The translations under genes were made by a program, and so were the position numbers. Source: Teichococcus aestuarii (GTDB lineage Bacteria > Pseudomonadota > Alphaproteobacteria > Acetobacterales > Acetobacteraceae). Taken from it: a stretch of 64,000 nt of DNA. The stretch is taken from positions 1 to 64,000 of the forward strand of contig NZ_PDOA01000020.1 of assembly GCF_003116135.1 (NCBI RefSeq). The letters are read 5' to 3'. The notes below the pieces were generated by a model. The model made no database searches, was not told the origin of the DNA, and saw only the letters and a list, made by a program, of their open reading frames with translations. Below are positions 8,589 through 18,502 of the stretch, piece by piece (position 1 is the first letter of the stretch; the number at the start of each line of letters is the position of its first letter).

Positions 8589-9269
8589 ATGAGCGGTTTA
8601 TTCCCCGGGCAATCCGGCGGCGGTTCCATCGGTGGCCTCGGCGGCGGGGTCAAGGCCGCCGCGATGGCGCTGCTCATCCAGCAGTTGCTCAGGCACGCCC
8701 AGGGCGGGGGAGCACAGGCCGGCGGCCTGCACGGCGGCAGCCACGCCGCTCCGATGGGCGGCGGGCTGGGCGGTCTGCTCGGCGGGTTGCTCGGGAGCGG
8801 AGGCGCCCCGATGGCTGGCGGCGGTGGCCTTGGCGGAATCCTGGGCGGGCTTCTCGGCGGAGGGGCGCCGGCGACAGGTGGCACCGGCGGCGGGCTGGGC
8901 GGGATGGCCGGCCATGGCGCGGGCGGCGGGCTCGGCGGCCTGCTGGGCGGGCTGGGTGGCCTGCTCGGGAGCCTGCGGAGCCAGGGCCTCGACCGGCAGG
9001 TGGACTCCTGGGTGTCGCGCGACACGAACCAGCCGGTCTCGCCGCGGGACCTCGAGGGCAGCTTCGACCCCCGGGAGCTGGACGAGGCGGCGCAGCACGC
9101 CGGTACCGATCGCGCCGCCATCCTCGCCGAACTGAGCAACATCCTGCCGCACATGGTCGATCGGGCCACTCCCCAGGGCAACCTTCCCCAGCGCGAGGAG
9201 GAGCTGGGCCAGGGAGGCCTGGGCGGGCTGCTCGGAAACCTGATGGGCGGCGGGGGAAGCCACCGGTAG
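8589..9269 (+). CDS. YidB/DUF937-like glycine-rich protein
   Basis: 226 residues, start ATG 8589 seven bases after AAGGAG. The first ~140 residues are a low-complexity Gly/Leu run with many GGLGGLLGGLLG repeats. The C-terminal ~85 residues form the YidB-type domain (LDRQVDSWVSRDTNQPVSPRDL split around QPVS, then DEAAQHAGTDRAAILAELSNILPHMVDRATP in pieces). YidB/DUF937 proteins are widespread and of unknown function; some have been linked to envelope or stress phenotypes. The Gly-rich front is longer than in enterobacterial YidB (about 130 residues in total), suggesting repeat expansion. It is monocistronic; a weak hairpin of GC-rich sequence follows the stop (about 9280-9300). Confidence 0.75.
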   Translation: MSGLFPGQSGGGSIGGLGGGVKAAAMALLIQQLLRHAQGGGAQAGGLHGGSHAAPMGGGLGGLLGGLLGSGGAPMAGGGGLGGILGGLLGGGAPATGGTGGGLGGMAGHGAGGGLGGLLGGLGGLLGSLRSQGLDRQVDSWVSRDTNQPVSPRDLEGSFDPRELDEAAQHAGTDRAAILAELSNILPHMVDRATPQGNLPQREEELGQGGLGGLLGNLMGGGGSHR

Positions 9270-9496
9270 GGCGTTCCACTCTCGGGCCGGAAGCCGGGAG
9301 CACGATTGCCGCAGCCGGTGCTGTCCGCTGGTGCGGCAATTCCCCCGGCCCGGCCAGGGGGGATGGGGGAGGCTGGAGCGTCATGCGCGGGAAGGCGAGG
9401 CTCCCTCCACAGCAGCCCTTCCCGCCGGAGGCTCGGGAGGCGCCGGAACAGGCCCAAACCAGAGGATCGAAGTGACGTCTCCGGAGGCATGAGGGC

Positions 9497-10348
9497 TCAG
9501 CGGATGCCGGCCCGCATGAAGGACTGCACGAACTGCCGCTGGAACAGGAGGAAGGCGAGCAGCAGTGGCGCCGAGGTCAACAGCGTCGCCGCGCTGATGA
9601 TGGCCCAGTCGATGCCCTGGTCGGTGGAGGCGAAGACGGCGAGGCCCACGGTCAGCGGCCGCGTCTCCACCGTGTTGGTGATGACCAGCGGCCAGAGGAA
9701 GTTGTTCCAGTGATAGGAGACGGAGGTAAGGCCGTAGGCCAGGTAGGTCGGGCGCGCCAGCGGCACATAGACCTTCCAGAGGATGCCGAAGGTGCCGCAG
9801 CCCTCGATGCGCGCCGCGTCCTCCAGCTCCTTCGGCACCTGCTTGAAGGTCTGTCGCAGCAGGAAGATGCCGAAGGCGGAGGCGACATAGGGCAGGCCGA
9901 TGCCCACCACCGTGTCCACCAGGCCCAGCGCCCGCATGGTGCGGTAATTCTCGACGATCAGCATGTCCGGCATGATCATGAGCTGCACCAGCACGATGGC
10001 GAACAGCACGCCGGCCCAGCGCGAGCTGCTGCGGGCGAAGACGAACGCCGCCAGCGTGCCCAGCACGAACTGGCAGCCCGTGACGAAGGTGACCAGCAGA
10101 ACGCTGTTCAGCATGTAGCGCGGAAAGGGCGCGGCGTTCCAGGCGGCCGTGAAATTGTCCAGCGTCAGCGGCGCGAACAGCTCGAAGCGCGTGGCGTAGC
10201 CGGTAGGGTGGATGGCGGCCCAGAGTGCGTAGAGCAGCGGCGCCGCCCAGGCCAGCGCCAGCGTCCAGGCCGCCAGCGTTTCCAGCCACAGCCCGAGGCG
10301 CAGGCGCGGCTGCGCCGCTGCGGTGGGCGTCAATGTCGTGGCGCTCAT
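9497..10348 (-). CDS. ugpE: Carbohydrate/glycerol-3-phosphate ABC transporter permease, UgpE type
   Basis: 283 residues, six predicted membrane helices, with the EAA loop LEDAARIEGCGTFGILWKVYVP (split: LEDAARIEGCG then FGILWKVYVPLARP) that docks on the ATPase. The family (MalG/UgpE, binding-protein-dependent permease) forms a heterodimer with UgpA. The ATG overlaps the UgpA stop by ATGA, so the two subunits are translationally coupled. Last gene of the C-B-A-E operon. Ugp identity rests on the DeoR regulator, the adjacent GDPD gene and overall similarity; a different polyol or sugar phosphate cannot be excluded. Confidence 0.82.
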   Translation of the reverse strand: MSATTLTPTAAAQPRLRLGLWLETLAAWTLALAWAAPLLYALWAAIHPTGYATRFELFAPLTLDNFTAAWNAAPFPRYMLNSVLLVTFVTGCQFVLGTLAAFVFARSSSRWAGVLFAIVLVQLMIMPDMLIVENYRTMRALGLVDTVVGIGLPYVASAFGIFLLRQTFKQVPKELEDAARIEGCGTFGILWKVYVPLARPTYLAYGLTSVSYHWNNFLWPLVITNTVETRPLTVGLAVFASTDQGIDWAIISAATLLTSAPLLLAFLLFQRQFVQSFMRAGIR

Positions 10349-11220
10349 CGGTAATGCGTCCGCCGGCCAAGAAGGGTGAACTGCGCCAGGGCCACCAGCG
10401 CCAGGATCAGCAGCAGCACCATGGTCAGCGCCGATGCCTGCGCGGTGTCCCAGAAGCGGAAGCCCACCTCGTAGATGTAGGTCAGCAGCAGGGCGGTGGC
10501 ATTGTCCGGCCCGCCATGCGTCATGACGATGATGTGGTCCACCAGCCGGAAGCCGTTGATGAGCGCGTTCACCGCGATGAACAGCGTGGTGGGGCCGAGC
10601 AGCGGCAGCGTCACGCGGCGGAACACCGTGAAGCGGGACGCGCCTTCCACCGATGCCGCCTCGTACAGCACGGGCGGGATGGCCTGCAGCGCGGCCAGGT
10701 AGAAGATCATGAAGAACCCGGCTTCCTTCCAGACTGCGATGGCCATCATCGCGCCCAGCGCCGTCTCCTGGCTGCCGATCCAGTTGGTGGGGCCCCAGCC
10801 GAACAGGAAGCCGGTGATGCGGTCCACCAGCCCGTAATCCGGCGTGTAGAAGAACAGCCACAGATTGGCGACCGCGATCATCGGCAGCACGGTCGGCGTG
10901 AAGTAGGCCACGCGGAGGGCGGCGCGGCCGGCGATGCGGCCGTTCACCCACAGCGCCATGGCCAGCGCCAGCCCGATGGAGAGCGGCACCGTGCCCAGCG
11001 CGTAGAGCAGGTTGTTGGACAGCGCCTGCCAGAACACCGGGTCGTCGGCCAGCGCCGCGTAGTTCTCCACGCCCACGAAGCGCGCGGGGCGCGCGCCGCG
11101 CGGGGTGGAGAACAGCGAGTGCCAGAGGGTCGCCACCACGGGATAGTGCGTGAAGGCGACCAGCAGCAGCATGGCCGGGCCCAGCATCAGCCAGGCGTGA
11201 AGAGTCGCGCGTCCGCGCAT
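10345..11220 (-). CDS. ugpA: Carbohydrate/glycerol-3-phosphate ABC transporter permease, UgpA type
   Basis: 291 residues, the MalF/UgpA partner permease, with about six membrane helices and the EAA-type loop LYEAASVEGASRFTVFRRVTLP (key residues EAA-G at EAASVEG). It lies 14 bp downstream of the binding-protein gene and overlaps ugpE. It would form the transmembrane channel with UgpE in the inner membrane. Confidence 0.84.
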   Translation of the reverse strand: MRGRATLHAWLMLGPAMLLLVAFTHYPVVATLWHSLFSTPRGARPARFVGVENYAALADDPVFWQALSNNLLYALGTVPLSIGLALAMALWVNGRIAGRAALRVAYFTPTVLPMIAVANLWLFFYTPDYGLVDRITGFLFGWGPTNWIGSQETALGAMMAIAVWKEAGFFMIFYLAALQAIPPVLYEAASVEGASRFTVFRRVTLPLLGPTTLFIAVNALINGFRLVDHIIVMTHGGPDNATALLLTYIYEVGFRFWDTAQASALTMVLLLILALVALAQFTLLGRRTHYR

Positions 11221-11234
11221 GGGCCCGGGCCGCC

Positions 11235-12521
11235 TCAGCCGCGATAGGCGCGCAGGATGCGATCGGCCTCCGCCTGCGCCTGCGCCATGGCGGGCACGGG
11301 CTGGGCGCGGCCGGTCAGCACGGCCTGCAGGCCGTCGTTCAGGGCCTTGGTCACGCGCTGGTTCTCATGCGTGGACAGCTCGGCCACCGCGTGCGGCAGC
11401 TGGTCGCGCGCCACGGCGGCGGCGGGGAAGCCGGCCACGTATTCCTTCATCTTCGGGGTCTCCCACGCGGCGGGGCTGGTGGCGACATAGCCCGTGTCGA
11501 TGCCCCACTGCGCCGCGCGCTCCGGTTCGGTCAGGAAGCGGGCGAACTTCACCGCCGCCTCGCGCTGCGCCGGGCTGGCGGATTTGAAGACGTAGAGGTT
11601 GCCGCCGCCCGTCGGGCTGCCGCGGCGCCGGCCGGCCGGCAGCATGGCGACGCCGAAGGGGAAGGGCGCGTTGGCCTTGACGTTGGTCAGGTTGCCCGTG
11701 GTGGTCCACATCATCGCCACCTTGCGCTCGAAGAAGTCGCGCGGGGTGGTGCCCCATTCCACGATGCCGGAAGGCTGCACCTTGTGCCGGGCGGACAGGT
11801 CCGTCCAGTACTGCAGCGCCTCGGCCACCTTCGGGTCCGCGAAGAAGGTCCGGTTCCCCGCCTCGTTCATCAGGCGCACGTCGTTCTGCGTGGTCAGCGC
11901 CTGGAACAGCCAGTAGGGAAAGCCGGAAGAGGGGATCTGGATGCCCCACTGCGTCACGGAATCGCCCTGCCGCCTGGTCAGCTTCTGCGCAAAGGCCACC
12001 TGCTCCGCCCAGTCCTTCGGCGGGGTCTCCGGGTCCAGGCCGGCCGCCTTGAAGGCATCCTTGTTGTAGTACATGACGATGGTGGAGCGCTGGAACGGAA
12101 TACCCCAGGTCTTGCCACCCGTGCGGCTGTTCTCCATGAAGCCGGGGTAGAAGCTGTCCATCCAGCCCTTCTCGGCGCCGGGCAGTTCGTCCCACGACAC
12201 GACCACATCCTCATCGACCAGCGTGAACATGTCGGTGGACAGCAGGCAGGCCATCTGCGGCGCATCGCCGCCGCGCGCCGCCGTCAGCGCCTTGGTGATC
12301 GAGTCCTGGTAGGTGCCGGTATAGACCGGGCGGATGCGGATGCCCGGGTTGGCGCGCTCGAAATCCGCGCAATAGCCATCGATCACCTTGGTGATCGGGC
12401 CGCCCACGGCCACCGGGTAGTTGAAGGTGATCTGCACGGGCGCCTGGGCCCGCACCGCAGGGGCCGCGAGCATGGGCGAGGCGGCGAGCGCGCCGAGCGC
12501 GGCGCGACGGGTGATCAGCAT
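11235..12521 (-). CDS. ugpB: Extracellular solute-binding protein, UgpB type
   Basis: 428 residues. A signal peptide with an arginine pair (MLITRRAALGALAASPML) and cleavage near VRAQA directs it to the periplasm, possibly via Tat. The mature part is a family-1 solute-binding fold: ITFNYPVAVGGP, GTYQDSITKALTAARGG, WGIPFQRSTIVMYYNKDAF, FFERKVAMMWTTTG and GGNLYVFKSASPAQR match UgpB-like proteins that bind sn-glycerol-3-phosphate or glycerophosphodiesters. It is second in the operon, 20 bp after the ATPase gene. Confidence 0.85.
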   Translation of the reverse strand: MLITRRAALGALAASPMLAAPAVRAQAPVQITFNYPVAVGGPITKVIDGYCADFERANPGIRIRPVYTGTYQDSITKALTAARGGDAPQMACLLSTDMFTLVDEDVVVSWDELPGAEKGWMDSFYPGFMENSRTGGKTWGIPFQRSTIVMYYNKDAFKAAGLDPETPPKDWAEQVAFAQKLTRRQGDSVTQWGIQIPSSGFPYWLFQALTTQNDVRLMNEAGNRTFFADPKVAEALQYWTDLSARHKVQPSGIVEWGTTPRDFFERKVAMMWTTTGNLTNVKANAPFPFGVAMLPAGRRRGSPTGGGNLYVFKSASPAQREAAVKFARFLTEPERAAQWGIDTGYVATSPAAWETPKMKEYVAGFPAAAVARDQLPHAVAELSTHENQRVTKALNDGLQAVLTGRAQPVPAMAQAQAEADRILRAYRG

Positions 12522-12541
12522 GGTCTGGCTCCCTCAGGGGT

Positions 12542-13639
<1,098 letters not shown>

Positions 13640-13850
13640 GGGAACGGCTGATAACCGCCCGGTGCTTCGGATGAATGTCGCTTTGATGGCGGTTTCGTGA
13701 CTCCGCGCCTGCGGCGAAGCCAGCGCCAGGGCGGCGGATTAATCGCGTGAAATCATCAGCTTGTGGCATGGGCGAGGCAAGCCCGGCGCAACATCGAACC
13801 TTCTCTGCCCTGTCACGCGGTTGCAGCACTGGCCGTCTAGGAGCGTACAC

Positions 13851-14678
13851 ATGAACAGGCAGAATTTTCACCTGAACATCGCCGCCACGCCGTCCCGGAG
13901 CCGGCAGGCGATGATCGCCGAGATGCTGAAGACGCGCGACTTCCTGCGCGTGGACGAGCTCGCCCAGCATTTCGAGGTGACGACCCAGACCATCCGGCGC
14001 GACATCAACGGCCTCTGCGAGCAGGGCGTGGCCCGGCGCCGCCATGGCGGCATCACCTGCCCCGGCCATTGCGGCAACATGAGCTTCCGCGACCGTGAGG
14101 TGCTGAACCGCGCGGCCAAGCGGCAGATCGGCGCCGCCGTGGCACGGGAGGTGCCGGACGGCGCCTGCATCTCCCTCGGCATCGGCACCACGCCGCAGAT
14201 CGTGGCGGAATGCCTGGGCAGGCATCGCGGGCTGAAGATCGTCACCAACAACCTGCCGCTCGCCCTGGCCGCGGCGCAGAACCCGGAATTCGAGGTGGCG
14301 ATCGCGGGCGGCACCGTCCGCACCGGGGATCTCGATGTCTGCGGCCCGGCGGGGGAGGAGCTGTTCAGCGCCTATCTCGTCGACATCGCCATCTTCGGTG
14401 TCGGCGGTGTCGATGCGGACGGCTCGCTGCTCGACTACTCGCGCGAGGAAGTGCGCATCCGCGAGGTGATGATGCGCCATTCCCGACGGTCCTTCCTGGT
14501 GCTCGACGCCTCCAAGTTCAGCCGCGCGGCGCATGTGCGCGGCGGGCGGATCGAGGATGTCTCCGCCGTCTTCTGCGACGCCGCGCTGCCGCCCGCGATC
14601 CGCGAGCGGCTGGCGCAGTCCGGTACGGCGGTCGTGCCATGCCCCCCCATTCAGGCCGAAGGTCGGGACCACACCTGA
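13851..14678 (+). CDS. DeoR/GlpR-family transcriptional regulator
   Basis: 275 residues from ATG 13851, with AGGAG seven bases upstream. N-terminal DeoR helix-turn-helix: RQAMIAEMLKTRDFLRVDEL, FEVTTQTIRRDINGLCEQG, RRRHGG. The C-terminal sugar-phosphate sensor domain has GACISLGIGTTPQIVAECL, TNNLPLALAAA, and GVGGVDADGSLLDY, the isomerase-like fold of GlpR/AgaR proteins, which bind sugar phosphates such as glycerol-3-phosphate. Divergent from the Ugp operon and followed by a GDPD gene, so it most likely represses uptake and hydrolysis of glycerophosphodiesters. Confidence 0.88.
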   Translation: MNRQNFHLNIAATPSRSRQAMIAEMLKTRDFLRVDELAQHFEVTTQTIRRDINGLCEQGVARRRHGGITCPGHCGNMSFRDREVLNRAAKRQIGAAVAREVPDGACISLGIGTTPQIVAECLGRHRGLKIVTNNLPLALAAAQNPEFEVAIAGGTVRTGDLDVCGPAGEELFSAYLVDIAIFGVGGVDADGSLLDYSREEVRIREVMMRHSRRSFLVLDASKFSRAAHVRGGRIEDVSAVFCDAALPPAIRERLAQSGTAVVPCPPIQAEGRDHT

Positions 14679-14755
14679 ACCCGCGCCCTGTCCCCTTCCA
14701 TCGGCCCGTTCGGCCGCCGCGGGCGGCGCCTGGGCATTGAACCGTCAGACGATCC

Positions 14756-15256
14756 ATGACCTCCTTCGAGATCTTCGGCCACCGCGGCACCAATCCCTAT
14801 CCCGACCATTATTGGGGCGCCGACTGGGCCGAGCTGGACATCCAGATGACGGCCGACGGCGTGCTGGTGGTGGCCCACGACACCGGCACCGTTCCCCGCA
14901 CCACCTACGCCAGCCTGCACGCCGCCAACCCCGCCGCCATGACGCTGGACGAGGCGCTGGACCTGATCGCCGCCAAGGCGGCCGAGACCGGCCGCGACGT
15001 CAAGATCAGCATCGAGATGAAGGGCGTGTCCACCCACGCCGCGCGCGGCCTGGACATGCCGCAGGCGCTGGTCGACCTGCTGGTGGAGCGGAGCCATCCG
15101 CATCCCGGGATGATCTCCATGGCGGCCATGCAAAGCCCTGGCGCCCCTGGAAAAGCGGGTGGCGCAAATCTTCGGCCGGAAGCGGCAGCCGGCATCCCCG
15201 CGCCCTTCGCGTCACTGGAAATCGCGGCTCTTCACCGGCAGCACCGGCCGGCGTGA
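14756..15256 (+). pseudogene. Glycerophosphodiester phosphodiesterase, C-terminally truncated
   Basis: The first ~125 residues match GDPD enzymes: FGHRGTN (catalytic His-Arg), AELDIQMTADGVLVVAHD (metal-binding Glu and Asp and second catalytic His) and VKISIEMKG (third metal-ligand Glu). Family enzymes hydrolyse glycerophosphodiesters to glycerol-3-phosphate and are about 240-260 residues. Here homology stops near MQS (about 15137), the remaining residues are Pro/Arg-rich, and the end runs 45 bp into the convergent dnaE2 tail. The second half of the TIM barrel is missing, probably through a deletion. It follows the DeoR gene by 77 bp and would have fed substrate to the Ugp transporter. Confidence 0.75.
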
Positions 15257-18200
15257 TCCTGGCTCGGGCCGGCGCACCTCATCCGCCCGCCCCAGCGCCG
15301 CGGCACCCCAGTCCTGCTCCTCCGCCGCGTTCAGGCCGCGCAGCAGGTCCGTCCGGTCGGTCAGCGCCTCGGCGATGATATGCGTCACCGGCACCTCCGC
15401 CTGCCTCGTCTCGCGCTCGATCCGGCCCTGGACCATCAGCAGCCGCGCGTTGATCAGCGCCGCGCGGTCCCGCGCCACCAGATCGGCGAAGACGACCAGG
15501 TTGGCGGTGCCGTGCTCATCCTCCACGGTGACGAACACCACGCCCTTCGAGGTGCCCGGGCGCTGGCGCATCAGCACCAGCCCGGCGAGCAGGATCCTTC
15601 TGCCGGAGGGCAGGGCGCCGATCTCCCGGATATCCTGGCAGCCCAGGGCTCTGAGCCGGTGCCTGAGCAGCGCCAGCGGGTGCCGCCCCAGCGTCAGGCC
15701 GGTGGCCAGGTAGTCCAGCACCACGCCCTGGCCCTCCTGCTCCCCGGGTAGGCTGGGGCTTGCTTCCGGCAGCAGCGGCGGCTCGCCGGCGGCCGCTTTC
15801 TGCGCCGCCAGCAGCAGGAGCGGCGGCACCGCCTTCTCGACGCCCCTTGCCGCCCAGATCGCCTGCCGGCGGGGGACGCCCATGCCCGCAAAGCCATCCG
15901 CCGCCGCCAGCGCCTCGGTGGCCTTGCGGCCAAGCCCGGCGCGGCGCACCACCTCCTCCACGCTGGCGAAGGGCGCGCCGTTGCCGGCCCGCCGCGCTTT
16001 GACGATCTGCTCGCCCTCCGCGCGGGCGAGGCCCGCCGCCATGCGCAGCCCCAGCCGCAGCGCCAGCCCCTCGGCGCTTCCGGGCTCCGGCTCCAGCGTG
16101 CAGTCCCAGCCGCTCCGGTTGACGTCGAGCGGGCGGACCTGGACGCCATGCTCCCTGGCATCGCGGACGATCTGCGCCGGGGCATAGAAGCCCATGGGCT
16201 GGCTGTTCAGCAGGGCGGCGGCGAACACCGCCGGGTGGTGGCACTTCAGCCAGGCCGAGGCATAGGCCAGATGCGCGAAGGAGGCCGCGTGGCTCTCCGG
16301 AAAGCCGTAGGAGCCGAACCCCTCCAGTTGCTGGAACACCCGCTCGGCGAGGCCGGGGTCGTAGCCGCGCCGCACCATGCCGCCCACCAGCCGCTCCCGG
16401 TACTCCGTCACGCCCTTTGTATGCTTGAAGGTCGCCATGGCGCGGCGGAGCTGGTCCGCCTCCTCTGGCGTGAAGCGCGCGGCGACCATGGCCACCCGCA
16501 TCGCCTGCTCCTGGAACAGCGGCACCCCCAATGTCCGCTTGAGCACGTCCTTGAGCTCGTCGGGATGTCCATGCGCGGGGGAGGGGCTGGGATAGACCGG
16601 CCGCTCCAGTCCCCAGCGGCGGCGCAGATAGGGGTGCACCATGTCGCCCTGGATGGGGCCGGGGCGGATGATCGCCACCTGGATGACGAGGTCGTAGAAC
16701 TTTTCCGGCCGCAGCCGGGGCAGCATGTTCATCTGCGCCCGGCTCTCCACCTGGAACACGCCAATGGAATCCGCCCGCCGCAGCATGGCGTAGGTGTCCG
16801 GGCAATCGCGCGGCAGGTCCGCCAGGCCAAGCTGCCTGCGGTGGTGCCGGCGCAGCAGCGCGAAGCCGCGGCGCAGCAGGGAGAGCATGCCGAGCGCCAG
16901 GATATCGACCTTGAGCAGGCCGAGCGCGTCGATGTCGTCCTTGTCCCATTCCAGCACCGTCCGCCCCGGCATGGCGGCGTTGCCGATCACCGCCAGCTCG
17001 GTCAGCGGCCCGCGGCTGATGACGAAGCCGCCCACATGGGTCGCCAGATGGCGGGGGAAGTCCTGGATCTCCTCGGCCAGCTGCAGCGTCCAGCGGAGCG
17101 CCGGGTCGGCGGGGTCGAGGCCGAGGCCGGCGGCCAGCTCGGGCAGGGTCTGCTCGCGCCCCGGCCCCCAGCTGGCCTTGGCCAGCTTCGCGGTGACATC
17201 CTCCGACAGGCCCATCGCCTTGCCGACCTCGCGCAGCGCGCTGCGCACCCGGTAGCGGATCACCGTGCCGGCGATCGCCGCCCGCTCGCGGCCATAGCGC
17301 TCGTAGATGTGCTGGATCACCTCCTCGCGCCGCTCATGCTCGAAATCGACGTCGATGTCGGGCGGCTCGCGGCGGTTGGCCGAGACGAAGCGCTCGAACA
17401 GCAGGTCGTGCCGGGCCGGGTCCACCGCGGTGATGCCAAGCACGTAGCAGCAGGTGGAGTTGGCGGCCGAGCCGCGCCCCTGGCAGAGGATCCCTTTCTG
17501 CCGCGCGAAGCGCACCACCTCGTGCACGGTGAGGAAGTAGGGCGCGTAGCCCAGGCTCTCGATCAGCCGCAGCTCATGGTCGATGCGGGCCTGGATGTCG
17601 GCCGGCACGCCCTCGGGCCAGCGCCCGGCGGCGGCGGCCTGCACGCGCGCCGCCAGGGTCTGCTGCGGCGTGCGGCCGGGCTCTAGGATCTCGTCCGGGT
17701 ATTCGTGCCGCAGCTGGTCGAGCGAGAAGCCGCCCGTCGCCTCCAGCACCCGCAGCGTGCCGGTCAGCGCCTCCGGATGGCCGGCGAACAGCCGCGCCAT
17801 GTCGCAGGGCCGCTTGAGCCGGCGCTCGGCATTCGGCTCGGCGTGCCGGCCCAGCGCCGCCACGGGGCAGCCGAGGCGGATGGCGGTGAGCAGGTCGGCC
17901 ACGGGGCGGCGCCGGCGGTGGTGGTAGCGCACATCGTTCCAGGCCAGCAGCGCGGCACCGTGGCCGGCCTCCGTGGCCAGCTGGGCCAGCCAGGCCAGCC
18001 GCGCCCGGTCCTGGCCATCCATCCGGCAGGCGGCGGCGCAGAACAGCGGCAGCGCCAGAAGCGGCCAGAGCCGCTCGGCCAGCCCGGCGAAGCGGCGGGC
18101 AAACGCCGCATCCGGCTGGTGCGGCGGAATGGCCGCCAGGCACCAGCCCGCCGCATGCGCCAGCATCTCCTCCAGCCCGATCTGGCATTCGCCTTTCGGC

Positions 18201-18499
18201 GCGCGCAGCCGGCCGCGTGACAGCAGGGTGGTCAGCCGGCCATAGCCGCCGCGGTCCGTCGGCCAGGCGAGGAACTCCGACCCATCCTCGAGCGCGAGCC
18301 GCGCGCCGACGCGGAAGGGCAGCCCGGCCTCCCTGGCCGCCACATGGCCGCGCACCACGCCGGCCAGGCTGTTGCGGTCGCAGATCCCGAGCCCGGCATG
18401 GCCGAGCGCCCGGGCGGCCAGCACCAGCTCCGCCGGGTGCGAGGCACCGTCCAGCAGGGAGAAGTTGGAGCGGGCGCCAAGCTCCGCATAGCCTTCCAC
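15212..18499 (-). CDS. dnaE2: Error-prone DNA polymerase DnaE2 (ImuC)
   Basis: 1095 residues, full length for the family. N-terminal PHP domain (YAELGARSNFSLLDGASHP), palm with PDIDVDFEHERREEV (catalytic aspartates near residues 376-382) and the GRGSAANS motif, fingers (SIGVFQVESRAQMNMLPRLRP split at VESR), tandem helix-hairpin-helix, and a C-terminal OB domain (GRRILLAGLVLMRQRPGTSKG). DnaE2 is the C-family polymerase that performs SOS mutagenesis with ImuA and ImuB. It is the last gene of the SOS operon, 3 bp after imuB. Its 3' end overlaps the truncated GDPD gene on the other strand by 45 bp. Confidence 0.93.
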   Translation of the reverse strand: MEGYAELGARSNFSLLDGASHPAELVLAARALGHAGLGICDRNSLAGVVRGHVAAREAGLPFRVGARLALEDGSEFLAWPTDRGGYGRLTTLLSRGRLRAPKGECQIGLEEMLAHAAGWCLAAIPPHQPDAAFARRFAGLAERLWPLLALPLFCAAACRMDGQDRARLAWLAQLATEAGHGAALLAWNDVRYHHRRRRPVADLLTAIRLGCPVAALGRHAEPNAERRLKRPCDMARLFAGHPEALTGTLRVLEATGGFSLDQLRHEYPDEILEPGRTPQQTLAARVQAAAAGRWPEGVPADIQARIDHELRLIESLGYAPYFLTVHEVVRFARQKGILCQGRGSAANSTCCYVLGITAVDPARHDLLFERFVSANRREPPDIDVDFEHERREEVIQHIYERYGRERAAIAGTVIRYRVRSALREVGKAMGLSEDVTAKLAKASWGPGREQTLPELAAGLGLDPADPALRWTLQLAEEIQDFPRHLATHVGGFVISRGPLTELAVIGNAAMPGRTVLEWDKDDIDALGLLKVDILALGMLSLLRRGFALLRRHHRRQLGLADLPRDCPDTYAMLRRADSIGVFQVESRAQMNMLPRLRPEKFYDLVIQVAIIRPGPIQGDMVHPYLRRRWGLERPVYPSPSPAHGHPDELKDVLKRTLGVPLFQEQAMRVAMVAARFTPEEADQLRRAMATFKHTKGVTEYRERLVGGMVRRGYDPGLAERVFQQLEGFGSYGFPESHAASFAHLAYASAWLKCHHPAVFAAALLNSQPMGFYAPAQIVRDAREHGVQVRPLDVNRSGWDCTLEPEPGSAEGLALRLGLRMAAGLARAEGEQIVKARRAGNGAPFASVEEVVRRAGLGRKATEALAAADGFAGMGVPRRQAIWAARGVEKAVPPLLLLAAQKAAAGEPPLLPEASPSLPGEQEGQGVVLDYLATGLTLGRHPLALLRHRLRALGCQDIREIGALPSGRRILLAGLVLMRQRPGTSKGVVFVTVEDEHGTANLVVFADLVARDRAALINARLLMVQGRIERETRQAEVPVTHIIAEALTDRTDLLRGLNAAEEQDWGAAALGRADEVRRPEPGSRRPVLPVKSRDFQ

Positions 18500-18502
18500 G
18501 GT

